Below the pieces are notes generated by a model. That model was not told the origin of the DNA and searched no databases. It saw only the letters and a list, made by a program, of their open reading frames with translations. 64,000 bases of DNA, taken from the NCBI GenBank assembly GCA_030068145.1, contig JAPJBO010000617.1:1-64000 (forward strand), given 5' to 3'. The position numbers and the translations under genes are program-made. The first letter of the stretch is position 1. Each line of letters opens with the position of its first letter. Source of the stretch: Diplonema papillatum (Eukaryota > Euglenozoa > Diplonemea > Diplonemida > Diplonemidae). Below, in pieces: positions 31,571 through 41,854 of this stretch.

Positions 31571-32088
31571 ACAGAGCACGGTGAGACCATACTTGGCCGC
31601 CTGGCGCAACCCACGTTCCATCAGGTACCGGTGCTGGCACCGGCCAGCACCGGTGCCAGCCCCCACACGGGTCTCAGTGTCTCGCGGTATTTGGGTCACC
31701 CCGGAAAACGGAGTCGGGGGTTCCCGAAAACGTCGGAGGTAACACTGCGCTCGAAATGCTACCTGCGGCGAACCAGTCGCCTGCCAAACTGCAAGTGCCT
31801 GATCATTAATGCCCTGGCCGGAGTTGTCGTCGGGGAAAACACAAAAATTGACGGAGATCCCCCCCAAACTATTTTTATTTTTCAACCTTTCCAATTTTCT
31901 ACACACACACAACAAAACTACGCATTTCTTCCAGCCATGCCAGACCAATGTACAACGTCCCCTCCTGTTGTCCGTCCGGAAACTCTGGAACAAAAGCTCT
32001 CCCCTCCCCCCGTCTCCCCAGGACTGACGGATATCTCAACAACTAGCTGTTTCCTTAACCCATACCAATGCAATTTCTTATCGTACGG

Positions 32089-32275
32089 TAGACCCCCAAC
32101 TCAGCGGCCCCCCAAACAAACAAACAAACACAAAGACGGTGGACCCCCAACTCAGCGGCCCCCCAAACAAACAAACACAAAGACGGTGGACCCCCAACTC
32201 AGCGGCCCCCCAAACAAACAAACACAAAGACGGTGGACCCCCAACTCAGCGGCCCCCCAAACAAACAAATACAAA
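32089..32275 (+). repeat. Minisatellite, four units of about 47 bp
   Basis: The unit contains GACCCCCAACTCAGCGGCCC and a CAAACAAACAAACACAAAG tail. The first unit has one extra CAAA. Open frames through it are a by-product of the repeat. Confidence 0.93.
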
Positions 32276-33087
32276 GAAGTCCTCTCAACTCATCAAACGA
32301 AGTGGAACCCGGGCAGAGAGAACAGAAGCGTGCAAATTAGACGGGTGGCATCAGATTGAGCAAGGAGTCCGAAGGAATTGAGGGAGTGCCGCTCCCAATT
32401 TTATAGGTAACATGCAAGGAACGTGAGGCACTTCAGCTACGGAACCAACAGCTGTACGGCTGCAAATTTGTTTTTTCGGCAGCCAACCTCCAGAACTTTG
32501 TGTGCGATGCATGCAGGTGAAAGGCGTTACGAAGCCGCCCCGGTGCGGCGCTGCGCTGCAGCATTCCGCGGCGTGCCTTGTTTTGATTATATTGTTCCTC
32601 GTACCGTTCGGGATAATATTGCTTGGCACAGGTAACTCGCGAAACACAGGGTCCTACGTGCCGCAACGCATCTGGCACCTGAAGCGACATCACCTTTTTT
32701 TCTTAAGCGAGCACAAGTGGGAGTCAGGCTTCGCAAGTTCGACAGTGCTACACAGAGTCAAGTGGCCAATTTATCTGACCAAAGCAAAGGCAAGTTGGCC
32801 CAGAGCAACGGTCAAACAGGCAGAGGGTACTGGGGAAACTGCGCTGCCGAAAGCTGCAAGTACTTGAACTTTTTTCGAACTTTTCTGAACTTCTTTCGAA
32901 CTTTTTTCGAACTTTTTTCAAAATCATCGAATTTCTTTCGATTTTTTTGGCCCCACTATCTTGGGTCCAAAACAAATTGGGTGCCCTTTTATCCCGGTTC
33001 GGGATACACGGGCCCATATTTGTTTTGAACCGGGATATAAGGGCACATATATGTTTGGAGCGGGATAAAAGGGAAATTTACCTAAAA

Positions 33088-33270
33088 AGATCGCCAGTTG
33101 CAAAAATTTCAAAGTGGTAAATGTGCTGTAGTCCACCCGAAAGCAGAGGTAATTCTGGGTTTAGTGGCGGGATTGAGCACTCAACTAAGACCCGCTTTGC
33201 AGGCCGTTCCTCGAGTATTTTCAGTGTGCGTCTGAATTTCCCAGTGATGCCGCTGGAAAGCTCTCTTCAA
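33088..33270 (+). repeat. Dispersed repeat family C, copy 2
   Basis: It aligns with 16786-16990 and 53266-53415. The intron-like core is GTAAATG...TTTGCAG (33117-33202, 86 nt), but similarity continues past both ends. Confidence 0.82.
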
Positions 33271-33551
33271 GAAGATGGTGTGATCCAGACCCGGGGAGAA
33301 GTAAGAACACGTCTTCGTAACTGATAGCGATAGAAAAACTTGAATTTTTTTTTGAACCAACCACACCCTGAAGGCTGTGTGAAGTTCTCTAATCGACTTT
33401 TCGTGGTGCATCAACTCCCTCAGTGAAACTGTGAAAGTCGGTAAGAAGTCGCCAAGAACCCGGCAGAAACCCGGCAGAGCTCAGGGTGGGGCAAGTGTCC
33501 GCCAAATTCTAACTGACACGTCCCGTAGTACCTTATCATTTTTAGTACTAA

Positions 33552-33700
33552 CAATCTTGCAGGTTGCCCTTCAATGTATTGTGCAGGCTAAAAAGACGTA
33601 GGCAGCGTGTTTTGGTGGTTGATCAGAATTCCTTACCTGAATATACACAGGGTAAATACAAGTGGGAAAACGATCACCCGACACGCACAAACAAATTGTT
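33552..33700 (+). repeat. Dispersed repeat family G, copy 1
   Basis: Shared blocks with 52634-52790 and 54750-54885 are AATCTTGC, GTGTTTTGGTGGTTGATCA and the ACCTGA region near GTACA/ATACA. Confidence 0.85.
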
Positions 33701-34555
33701 CGATTGTCAGCGCAAGCCCCGTTTCCGGAAACGTTCTTCTCTTTTGCTCAACCACCCTTACGACAGAAAGCATTTGCTGATACGGGCTTTCGTGCATTTA
33801 GTTGCGTAGTTAGGTGTTCGTTTGTTTGTATGCCGCCGAATGTCAAAACGCTCATCACTACGCAAACCATAAAAATAAGGCCCGCGACCCCTCCCCTCCC
33901 CATGCCGGACCTTGTCCGCCAAAGTCGAACTGACACGTTCCCCTACCTCTATATTTCCTCCCTTCCATTGAGTGGAAGCAGCTACGTCGAGTATTTTTTT
34001 TACATAAGCGCCAACGGCAAACGCGAGTCTCTTTGGTCCGGTGTCAGTGAAGCCAATGCGAGCGGCGAACTGCTCGGTCTTCCGCACCTTCGATCCTTAT
34101 TTGGTTTATCTGGTGGTGGTGGGCAAAAAGGTTCTGCTTGCACAAATGCCGACTTGGCAAAAAGGTTCTGCTTGCACAACGCCGACAAGGCAAAAAGGTT
34201 CTGCTTGCACAAATGCCGACTGGGCAAAGGAGGTTCGGACCAAGAAAAAGGTCCACGGCCACCGGACCTCCAAGGTCAAAACTATTGCACGTTTACGCAG
34301 CCGGATGACGGCACCCTCCAAAAACCGCAGCGACGGTCAGCAAAAGTTCTGCCGGGCTCAGGGTCCGGATCCCGTAAAAGTGGGGTTGGATCGTTAGATG
34401 CTGTTTCGAAGCAGTTCCCACAACCTGAGAACTTCCTGGCTGGCTCGCAGCCGTCAGTCCCGCAGAACGTAGCCGGGTCTTCTTCGACGAAGCAAGCGTC
34501 GCACCCACGGAACTGGGCTGTGCTGGGGCACATGCACGCGTCGGCAGCCGCTTGA
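33662..34555 (+). other. Long unrecognised open frame, doubtful gene
   Basis: The frame is open for 297 codons but shows no domain, has mixed composition and crosses a 33-34-bp tandem repeat at 34122-34221 that changes frame between units. The opposite strand is also open over parts. It is recorded because of its length only. Confidence 0.15.
34122..34221 (+). repeat. Minisatellite, three units of 33-34 bp
   Basis: Units start at 34122, 34156 and 34189 with GGCAAAAAGGTTCTGCTTGC and differ in their last bases. Confidence 0.93.
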
Positions 34556-34844
34556 CGCGGAAAACAAGTCGCGCAGCTATTATCATACCTTTAGCTTCGG
34601 ATAACGCGAAAAGAAACGAAGAGAGAACGGATTGACAGCGGAACCACCACCCAAAGGAAGGACAACGAGAAAGGTCGAAAGACACCAAACTGTACAGTTG
34701 TCGGCAACTCAAAAAAGCTGAACCTCACAAAATATACAAAAGTTGCAAATAGAAAAACACTATCTGTACGTCCCACCCGCAAGAAAACGCTATCTCGCTA
34801 CCTCAAACCCTGCCTAAATCAATCAACCGCTTCTGACTCTCACT

Positions 34845-35050
34845 GTCGTTAGGAAAATAGAGACACGCTCCTAATGTTTTCAGCATGTTCCAGTCTCCTC
34901 GGACTCTGTACACCTGGAAACCTACCTCATCGGATTCAGAGACTCTGCGACAACACTACAATGCTCGGGTGGGCAAGTCTGACACTGCCGTCGTTAGGAA
35001 TAACGAGATACTCCTAATCCTCTCAGCATGTTCTAGTCTCTTCGGACCCT
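34845..35050 (+). repeat. Partly duplicated target sequence beside the hAT-like element
   Basis: GTCGTTAGGAA, CTCCTAAT and TCAGCATGTTC blocks occur twice (about 34847-34892 and 34990-35034). AAACCTACC and ATCGGATTCAGAGA recur beyond the other end of the element at about 40385-40420, so an earlier repeat was split by the insertion. Confidence 0.7.
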
Positions 35051-35454
35051 GCTACCTAGGGGTGCCCACTCAGGCCCTTTTTTGTCCGGAACCCGAATTT
35101 TCATTATTTGTCTATGTTGGTCAGCCTTTTGTACACCCATCAAGGGAAAACCATGTCTAGAACCCATCTTTGGTCGTGGATGAGCAAAAATTACCATCTT
35201 TAACCCCTCAAACAGTAAGAGGAAAGGAAATAGTGTCCACAAGCTCCCTGAGAGGCTCTGAAACGCAGGGTTCCGTCCTCTGATCACTGTTCGCCGAACA
35301 ATGGTCAGCCTGGCAGCTTCTTTGTGGTCTGTCAGTACCAGAGATGCTCAACAAAACACCCAATTGTGCTAGGAATGTACGAAAGGCACAGGAGAGCCCT
35401 CACATACAGTGTTTTAGGGTGATTGCCGACGTGCCTCGTGCCCTGCACCGTCCT

Positions 35455-35550
35455 CGAAAATGCTCGTGAATTGAAAAAATGCTCGTGATTTGAAAAAAAT
35501 GCTCGTGATTTGAAAAAAATGCTCGTGATGTGAAAACAGTGCTCGTATAG
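35455..35550 (+). repeat. Short tandem repeat, period 18-19 bp
   Basis: Four to five units of AAAATGCTCGTGATTTGA. A second short iteration (CGTTACAT) follows at about 35653-35702. Confidence 0.92.
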
Positions 35551-35936
35551 CCCCTAGAGTGCTCGGGAGTCCTCCCACCAGCCTTACTGAGCACTATTCT
35601 GCAAGAGACAGTACGGGCCTCCTGATGCCCTCGTTTGACCCTCTTCTGATACATCGTTACACAACGTTACATAACGTTACATCACCGTTACATGCCGTTA
35701 CAATTTTGCACCGGTTATTACCGATATTGTCCCTAGTGTCAGTTACTGTCACCGATAGTCGCAGTGTGATGGCCCTTTGGATGCTAAAACAGTAGAGGAA
35801 AGGTCATTTTGGCTCAAATACAGGCAAGCAGACCCTTGTAAGCCTTAGAACAGTGGTAAAAGATGGCAAATCGTGGTGTTTCACCTTAGAATATCGTGAA
35901 GAGGTGGGGGAGAGGTATAATTCAGTGGAGAAGAGG

Positions 35937-36150
35937 TCGTTTTTGGTGGGGGAGAGGTCCTTCTGGGTGGGGGAGAGGTCCTTCTGAGTGGGGGAGAGGT
36001 CCTTCTGTGTGGGGGAGAGGTCCTTTTGTGTGGGGGAGAGGTCCTTTTGTGTGGGGGAGAGGTCCTTCTGTGTGGGGGAGAGGTCCTTTTGTGTGGGGGA
36101 GAGGTCCTTTTGTGTGGGGGAGAGGTCCTTCTGAGTGGGGGAGAGGTCTT
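35937..36150 (+). repeat. 21-bp minisatellite, array 1
   Basis: About ten units of GTGGGGGAGAGGTCCTTCTGT with C/T and G/A variants. As 21 is a multiple of three, every frame stays open, giving false repeats of CGGEVLL and similar on both strands. Confidence 0.97.
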
Positions 36151-36250
36151 GCAGTTTACTGAGGGAACTGGAGCAAGACGCATGGCTAGACGAGCACGAC
36201 CACCTCGAATCGACACCAGAAGAATTCGGGGTGGGGCTGGCTTCGACGAC
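36150..36250 (-). repeat. Inverted partner of 39497-39590
   Basis: Read on the minus strand, this flank of array 1 (TTCTTCTGGTGT, GCCATGCG, CTTGCTCCAGTTCC) matches the plus-strand flank of array 3 at 39497-39590. The flank is inverted while the 21-bp arrays keep the same orientation. Confidence 0.7.
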
Positions 36251-36480
36251 TAGTAATATCCCGGTAAATGGTAGCACTCCTGAACAAGCCCGAACCAACA
36301 GGATCAAAGAATGTCAGTCACACCTTCCCGATTCTTTTTCCCACCTTCCATCCCCCGCGTGACGTCGTCCCAGCGGCGATCATAGCTTGGTGTTCTTCCC
36401 CTTCGTTTGTCTGTAAGTATCCGCTTTGGTTTCACTCTTTGTTTTCAGATGGAGATGCACGAGCCGACCGGAGGAAGGGG

Positions 36481-39087
36481 TCAGCACAAGCCCCAGGTAG
36501 CCAAGCCAGTGCGAGAGGCCAGAAGACGCCAGCTCCAATTCCTTCTGTGTGGGGGGGAGGTCCTTCTGTGTGGGGGAGAGGTCCTTTTGTGTGGGGAGAG
36601 GTCCTTTTGTGTGGGGGAGAGGTCCTTCTGTGTGGGAGAGGTCCTTCTGTGTGGGGGAGAGGTCCTTCTGCGTGGGGGAGAGGTCCTGTTGTGTGGGGGA
36701 GAGGTCCTTCTGTTTGGGGGGACAAGCACAGTCTCCGATTGGGTGCGGGTTCCCTTGTTGAGGCTGTTCGTTATCCGTCGCAAGAACTTGACGGCGAACC
36801 AGAACGAGCCGGGGAACGCGTTCGCGACTGCACTTGCATTGAGCAGGCGGCCGCCGAGCGATTCGAAATCGCCGGCGGAGGGGCTGGACAGATCTACGGC
36901 CCGGATCTTTTCGATCAAGCGAGCCGCAGGAGAGACGGTCTTCCGACCATGGTCAAAAGTTACTCCTAAAAAGTCATAACCCGAGGAAGCGTCGTTACTA
37001 TCCTCGGGCTTCCAAGAAGCATGTACCCGTGCGGCCAGCCGATCGAGTTTCTCGGTCTGGCAGAGCACTGCGGCACGGGACCCACAAAAACGAATATTGT
37101 CCACCCAGACATGGACTGTTACACCGTCGGCCGTGAATTCAGGCCCAACGAAGTCTGGGTGACTTGCTAACACAGCTGTTAGCGTGTGCATCAGCTCTGG
37201 TGCACACGAGTGTCCCATTGGCAGCCTATTTAGGACGTAGGCATTGCCTTGTTCATCGAGGAATCCGAAGTTCTCTCGAGCCTCCTCCGGGACCTCTACT
37301 TGATAAAAGCCACAACGCAAATCACGCGTTGTGGCGCACTCCGACTCGACTACGTCAAGATACTCCGAGACATGACCCAATGGTACCTGGGCCACGTAGC
37401 CCTGGCGGCTCAGCAAGTCGTTGGCCTCTTGCGTCCACAAAATGAACCGCTGGCGTAGGCGGCCCGTCTTCTCCTCCACGACCGTGAAAGGCACGTTGCG
37501 GAAAGTGCCCGGCGTGTCGGAGGGTGACGCAATGCCTAGCCGCACGAGCTCGGAAGCGTGGGAGTGCATGAGGTGACTCCTCCTCTGCTGGCCCTCGGAC
37601 GCGTTTTCTCCTTGAACATCCCGGACGGGGAAAAACGTGGCTTTCCAGACTGAGTCGAATCTGGCGCGAACGTCGGGTCGCATCCTGTGCCGGAGCGCTG
37701 CGGTGTCCATGGCCGGCACCGCCGCCACGTGGAGAGGTGCCTCCTTTTCCGCCTGCGACTGTGGAATGCGCGTGTTGTGCGCGCGTCTGGTAAAGCCGTG
37801 GACCCGACGGCCCACCACGTCGCTCAGCGGAGCTAGACAATCCCCCTTCACGTGCGGCGGCAAAGCTGTAAACCCAGCGCCGGGCATGGCTGGCGGAGCG
37901 GGCAACTCCTCGACGGGCAGCAGATCAGCAACCCTGAACTCCGGAACGCTCTGAAGTGCGGAGGCCAAGGGGAAAAAACCCTCTGGAGAAGGCACTCCCT
38001 CTGCAAAGGCTAGCTCAGAAGAAGGAAAAGGAGCGCCGACCTCCCATATGTCAAAAACAGAAGGAGCGAACCCCGTGACACCTAGCTGAGTTACTCCTGG
38101 TTGCACAGGGATTGGCGGCAAAAGCGGGCCTAGCCCATCTACCACCCCGGGTGCCATCCCGAGGGCAGGACTCCATCCGCCCACTGCGAGACGTCTCGCC
38201 CCCAAAAGGTCCTCCTCCGGGCCGGGTCGCAGCGCATTGCTTGAGCACGCCACGTGTCCCCCTGACGGGAAACTACCAACCGGACCGGGTCGCAGCACAT
38301 CGGGGCATGGGTTGTCACACCCGACACGACCGCTGTGGCCGACGTCTTGCGCTGCGTAACCGCAGGTCGTTGCGCCTGCGGGGCCTCGCGCTGCGTCGCT
38401 CTGCGGACCTGGGTCCACGCTGAGTCGCTGCGCTGGGGGTTCCCCTTCGTTCGGGGAAGCTCGGGTCGTTGAACGGATCCCACGGGAGTCAGACGATGCG
38501 GCGTTGCCATGCTGGTGCTCGTCAATGACCAATCCCGTGGGGGTGGTTGGTTTGTTGTTGATTGTTCGGGGAGGGAGGAGGGGAGCCCCCGATGGGTTCG
38601 GCTGCTGCGGAGGCGTCCCTGCCTCGCACTGGTCGCGCTTGCGCCGGCGCCGTATCGCCGGGGGGATGCGCTTCCTCCTCCTGGGCCGCCTCTCCTCGGA
38701 CGGCGGTGCGCTGCCCATCTTCCGACGATCCAACCAGAGCTCAGCCACGGCCCTGTCCAGCGCATCCTCGCTCTCCAGCTGCAACCGCATCCGGAACTCC
38801 TTCCGCGAGAACCCGTCGCGGGCGCACACGAACTCGATGCGCAGTTCCCGCAGCAACAGCTCTCCCAACGACACGAACTGACGCCGACCACGCCACCCCT
38901 CGAGCGACTCCGCGACATAGAGCCACTCCCTCAAGGGCTCGAACCGGCTCTCCAACACGCACACACAGTCGGACCCGAACGCGTGCCCCGGAACAACATA
39001 CTCGAGCTGGAGCTCGAGAATCACGTCCTCGGCGCGCTGACCGCATCCGAGGTCCCGCCACACATCGCTCGTTCTCCGGTCTCTCAT
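36481..39087 (-). CDS. Retroelement reverse transcriptase of VIPER/TATE-like type, with a VDN active site
   Basis: From ATG 39087 the minus-strand frame encodes 868 residues. Residues 1-480 are N-terminal, with low-complexity stretches and no clear domain. The RT spans about 530-770: fingers (FRNVPFTVVEEKTGRLRQRF), palm (TTRDLRCGFYQVEVPEEA), the NRLPMGHSCAPELMH helix and the catalytic strand VHVWVDNIRF, then YDFLGVTFDH. The palm motif is V-D-N where most RTs have a second Asp (Asp codon 37099-37101, Asn 37096-37098). From memory, the DIRS-related VIPER/TATE elements of trypanosomatids share this gene style; that needs a search. After about residue 785 the frame enters the 21-bp minisatellite, so RNase H and any recombinase are missing. 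The gene is intact to that point but the element is probably truncated. Confidence 0.75.
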   Translation of the reverse strand: MRDRRTSDVWRDLGCGQRAEDVILELQLEYVVPGHAFGSDCVCVLESRFEPLREWLYVAESLEGWRGRRQFVSLGELLLRELRIEFVCARDGFSRKEFRMRLQLESEDALDRAVAELWLDRRKMGSAPPSEERRPRRRKRIPPAIRRRRKRDQCEAGTPPQQPNPSGAPLLPPRTINNKPTTPTGLVIDEHQHGNAASSDSRGIRSTTRASPNEGEPPAQRLSVDPGPQSDAARGPAGATTCGYAAQDVGHSGRVGCDNPCPDVLRPGPVGSFPSGGHVACSSNALRPGPEEDLLGARRLAVGGWSPALGMAPGVVDGLGPLLPPIPVQPGVTQLGVTGFAPSVFDIWEVGAPFPSSELAFAEGVPSPEGFFPLASALQSVPEFRVADLLPVEELPAPPAMPGAGFTALPPHVKGDCLAPLSDVVGRRVHGFTRRAHNTRIPQSQAEKEAPLHVAAVPAMDTAALRHRMRPDVRARFDSVWKATFFPVRDVQGENASEGQQRRSHLMHSHASELVRLGIASPSDTPGTFRNVPFTVVEEKTGRLRQRFILWTQEANDLLSRQGYVAQVPLGHVSEYLDVVESECATTRDLRCGFYQVEVPEEARENFGFLDEQGNAYVLNRLPMGHSCAPELMHTLTAVLASHPDFVGPEFTADGVTVHVWVDNIRFCGSRAAVLCQTEKLDRLAARVHASWKPEDSNDASSGYDFLGVTFDHGRKTVSPAARLIEKIRAVDLSSPSAGDFESLGGRLLNASAVANAFPGSFWFAVKFLRRITNSLNKGTRTQSETVLVPPNRRTSPPHNRTSPPRRRTSPPHRRTSPTQKDLSPTQKDLSPHKRTSPPHRRTSPPHRRNWSWRLLASRTGLATWGLC
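36538..36722 (+). repeat. 21-bp minisatellite, array 2, inside the RT frame
   Basis: About nine units with 20-22-bp variants. Read on the minus strand, the array continues the RT frame as a Thr-Ser-Pro-Pro-His-Arg repeat, so it forms the apparent C-terminus of that protein. Confidence 0.97.
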
Positions 39088-39164
39088 CCCGACATCACCA
39101 GAAAAGGAGGAAAGGGAAGCGCGTCACGGGGTTTTTCGTGTCGAGGGTGTTTGTGTGCTTTACC

Positions 39165-39420
39165 AAAGAAGGAGGTGCGTAAGGCGCTTTGCGGGTCTCC
39201 TCGGGTGGCCGTTTGCTTTACCGAAAAGAAGAGGTTGTGCCTTACCGAAAAAAGAGGTTCGCAAGGCGCTTCGCGGGTCTCTTCGGGTGGCCGTGTGCTT
39301 AACCGAAAAAAGAGGTAGTGCTTTACCGAAAAAAGACTTTGCGGGTCTCCTCGGGTGGCCGGTAGCTTTACCGGAAAGAAGAGGTCGTGCTTTACCGAAA
39401 AAGCGGTTCGAAAACCGAAA
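39165..39420 (+). repeat. Degenerate tandem repeat upstream of the RT gene
   Basis: Units contain GCGGGTCTCCTCGGGTGGCC and a TTTACCGAAAAAAGAGGT block, repeated three to four times with variable spacing. On the minus strand it lies just 5' of the RT start codon. Confidence 0.88.
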
Positions 39421-39587
39421 AAAGAAAGAGGAAGGTGAGACTGACATTCTTTGCTCCTGCTGGGTTTGGGCTTTTGTTGCTGCCAGAGTGACTAGTAGTA
39501 ACCCCCGCTCCCAAACTCTTCTGGTGTTGGTTTGGGTAGGTGCTCCTCCTGCCATGCGCTTTGCTCCAATTCCCACGGTAAACCATA

Positions 39588-39755
39588 GGTCCTTCTGTGT
39601 GGGGGAGAGGTCCTTTTGTGTGAAGGAGAGGTCCTTTTGTGTGGGGGAGAGGTCCTTTTGTGTGGGGGAGAGGTCCTTCTGAGTGGGGGAGAGGTCCTTC
39701 TGTGTGGGGGGGAGGTCCTTCTGTGTGGGGGAGAGGTCCTTTTGTGTGGGGGAGG
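39588..39755 (+). repeat. 21-bp minisatellite, array 3
   Basis: About eight units of the same 21-bp motif as arrays 1 and 2. It lies upstream of the RT gene as array 2 lies at its end. Confidence 0.97.
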
Positions 39756-40370
39756 GGTGTCGGGGTTCGCAAGTGACCAGGTTTCCCTTTTGGATTCCTT
39801 CGCCGCAAATGTTTGGCGCAAAAGTGAGTGTTTGAAAGTCGTTTCTTCCATTTCACCCTTTATTCCTCGTACTCACTGAAGGCATCCCGGACCAGGCAAG
39901 GCTTCCCGGTGTTACAGTATCTCGTGGATGTGGCTTTTGTTTTCTGGAGGGTAGCCATAATTCTTGGACAATGCGCATGTTTTCTTTGGGTAAACGAGGG
40001 TAACAGATGGGTTTTTGTGGGGTTTATTGGGGTAACATGGGTAGACGTGGGGTAGACGTGGATTTCGGTGGGGTAGACGTGGATTCTCCTAGGAAGGGGG
40101 ATACAGGCGATCTGATGGCGAAACTGCCGCCAATAGGGTACCAGTTGGCTCAGAAGGGTGCTTAGGGTGACAACCACCTCAAACGTCGTGAAATACCCCC
40201 TAAAAACGCAGTTTTCTGCCTCGCAGTCCCCCCGACTGGGGGTTTAAAACGTTTTCGAAGGGATTGCTAACGGTTCCGAGGGTGAAATCGCTCTCAAAAT
40301 CACTAAAATGTTGAAAATTGGCTTCCGGACAAAAAATCGTACTGTAGCCCTTATGGAGTGGGCACCCCCA

Positions 40371-41854
40371 CTGCTACACATAGAAACCTACCACCGTCGA
40401 GAATCATCGGATTCAGAGAATCTGCGCAAACCCGACTAACTACAACGCTCAACGAAGTTCTTGACGCCTTCGCAAGATGCGACGAGCCCACGATGGGGGA
40501 CGTCTGTAATAGGATTCACCATCAGGAAGGGCCCGGTGGCTCCTCCTCAGGCACCGAGCAACAGCTAGCACAGCTAGCGACTGTCTCTATTTCTCATCCA
40601 ACAGCGCGTACACATCCCCCCGAAGAAGACTTGATGCTGGCGTCAATCGGGAGGCAAGTCTCCTGTCTACAGGTCAGCATAAGATTTCCTCCCCCAGGCA
40701 GGCAGTGCATCCGAGTCGTATTTTCGTCTCAAATTCTCGTCTACGCTCGTCATCCAAGTTTAGACGAGAGTTAGGAGTGTTGCGGAAAGTCACTGCCGCA
40801 CGTTTTCACCCCTCCCCCCCCACTTGTAAAATGACCCGTGCACTGGTAAGAAGGGGGTCAGGCCGATAGCTCTTAAAAATGTTGGTTTCAGCTAGCGCTG
40901 AAACCACCGGAAGCTCAAATGAATTCAAGCACTCCCGAAGGGACACATCAACCTGCACGGATGTGGGCTTGTCTGGCAGTTCGCTGTTCCCTCCCGAACA
41001 ACTGATTTGTTCCATGTTTCTTCCGGCGGCTTTGTTTCGCCAGGCAACAGCGGGGACAGCTTTCCTGCCAGCAAGCCAAACGCAACGTGTACAGCAACGC
41101 CCTTCCCCAGCTCAAGCTCAAAATGAGAAACTCGCCATGTGGCTGGGAATTCTTTCTGCTCCCTACGTTGTTTATGTCTATGCCTAGGCGCCAGCGACGC
41201 CGGAATCCACACCGCCCACGCTTCGCGGCTAGACGAAACTAGTCATTCCGTTTGGCTGAAGAATCACAGCATGTCCCTGCACTCTAACTCGTCTCTTTCC
41301 CTCTCTCTTATGTCTTTCAACAAAACTACGCATTTCTTTGCGTTAGCCAGTGACCGTTATAGACCATACCTCGAACCTTTGACTGATTTCAGACCACATT
41401 TCAAAAATTTTGTAATAACAATTAATTGTAAACACGAAAGAGAACGCTGGCAGCGTGTTTGGGAGAAGATTAGCCTGACCGATCATATTCACTTACTATC
41501 ACTCACTAACAGGAATAATCCTCCCCCGGCACGTACAAACACAAAGTTCCAGACCATACTTCTCGAGCATTCGACCCGATTATAGCCAGCATTGACACTT
41601 GACGTTGGGTCACGGCACCCGAAATCATATGATAAGATGCCAAGCCCCCCCCCATCTGTGGCTTTCGGGGTCAGTAAGGGGTGAAGAGTATCGGTCCGAA
41701 CGAGACCTCCCTCTCTCTCTTTCCTCTCTTCCATCCATCTTCCTGCCCCGCCCCCTTCCCATTCCATCGTTCGAACGAAGAAACCGACGCTGAATCGGCT
41801 TAGGAGTAGATCGGCAGCCTGTTCGCCCCTAGCTTGCAACAAAACCACACTGCG
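40371..41854. other. Spacer between the two hAT-like elements
   Basis: No gene was recognised. A fragment near 40620 (GAAGAAGACTTGATGCT) recurs at about 13615. Confidence 0.6.

Larger units (their letters stand above)
35057..40370. mobile_element. 5.3-kb hAT-like composite element
   Basis: The left end TAGGGGTGCCCACTC and the right end GAGTGGGCACCCCCA are inverse. A second inner pair (TTTTTTGTCCGGAA left, TTCCGGACAAAAAA right) supports this. The flanking octamers CTGCTACC (35049-35056) and CTGCTACA (40371-40378) match at 7 of 8 positions, as expected for the 8-bp duplication made by hAT transposases, whose ends are often TAGGG or CAGGG. No hAT transposase was recognised inside. Instead it holds a reverse-strand RT gene, three 21-bp minisatellites and other tandem arrays, so it looks like a non-autonomous carrier with nested material. 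Confidence 0.75.

Noticed and set aside
32133-32381. Pro/Thr/Gln-rich repeat protein
   Set aside because: Frames follow a 47-bp minisatellite; as 47 is not a multiple of three, the reading changes with each unit.
35896-36253. Apparent CGGEVLL or SPTQKDL repeat proteins
   Set aside because: A 21-bp minisatellite is open in all frames; there are no start context, domains or flanking coding sequence.
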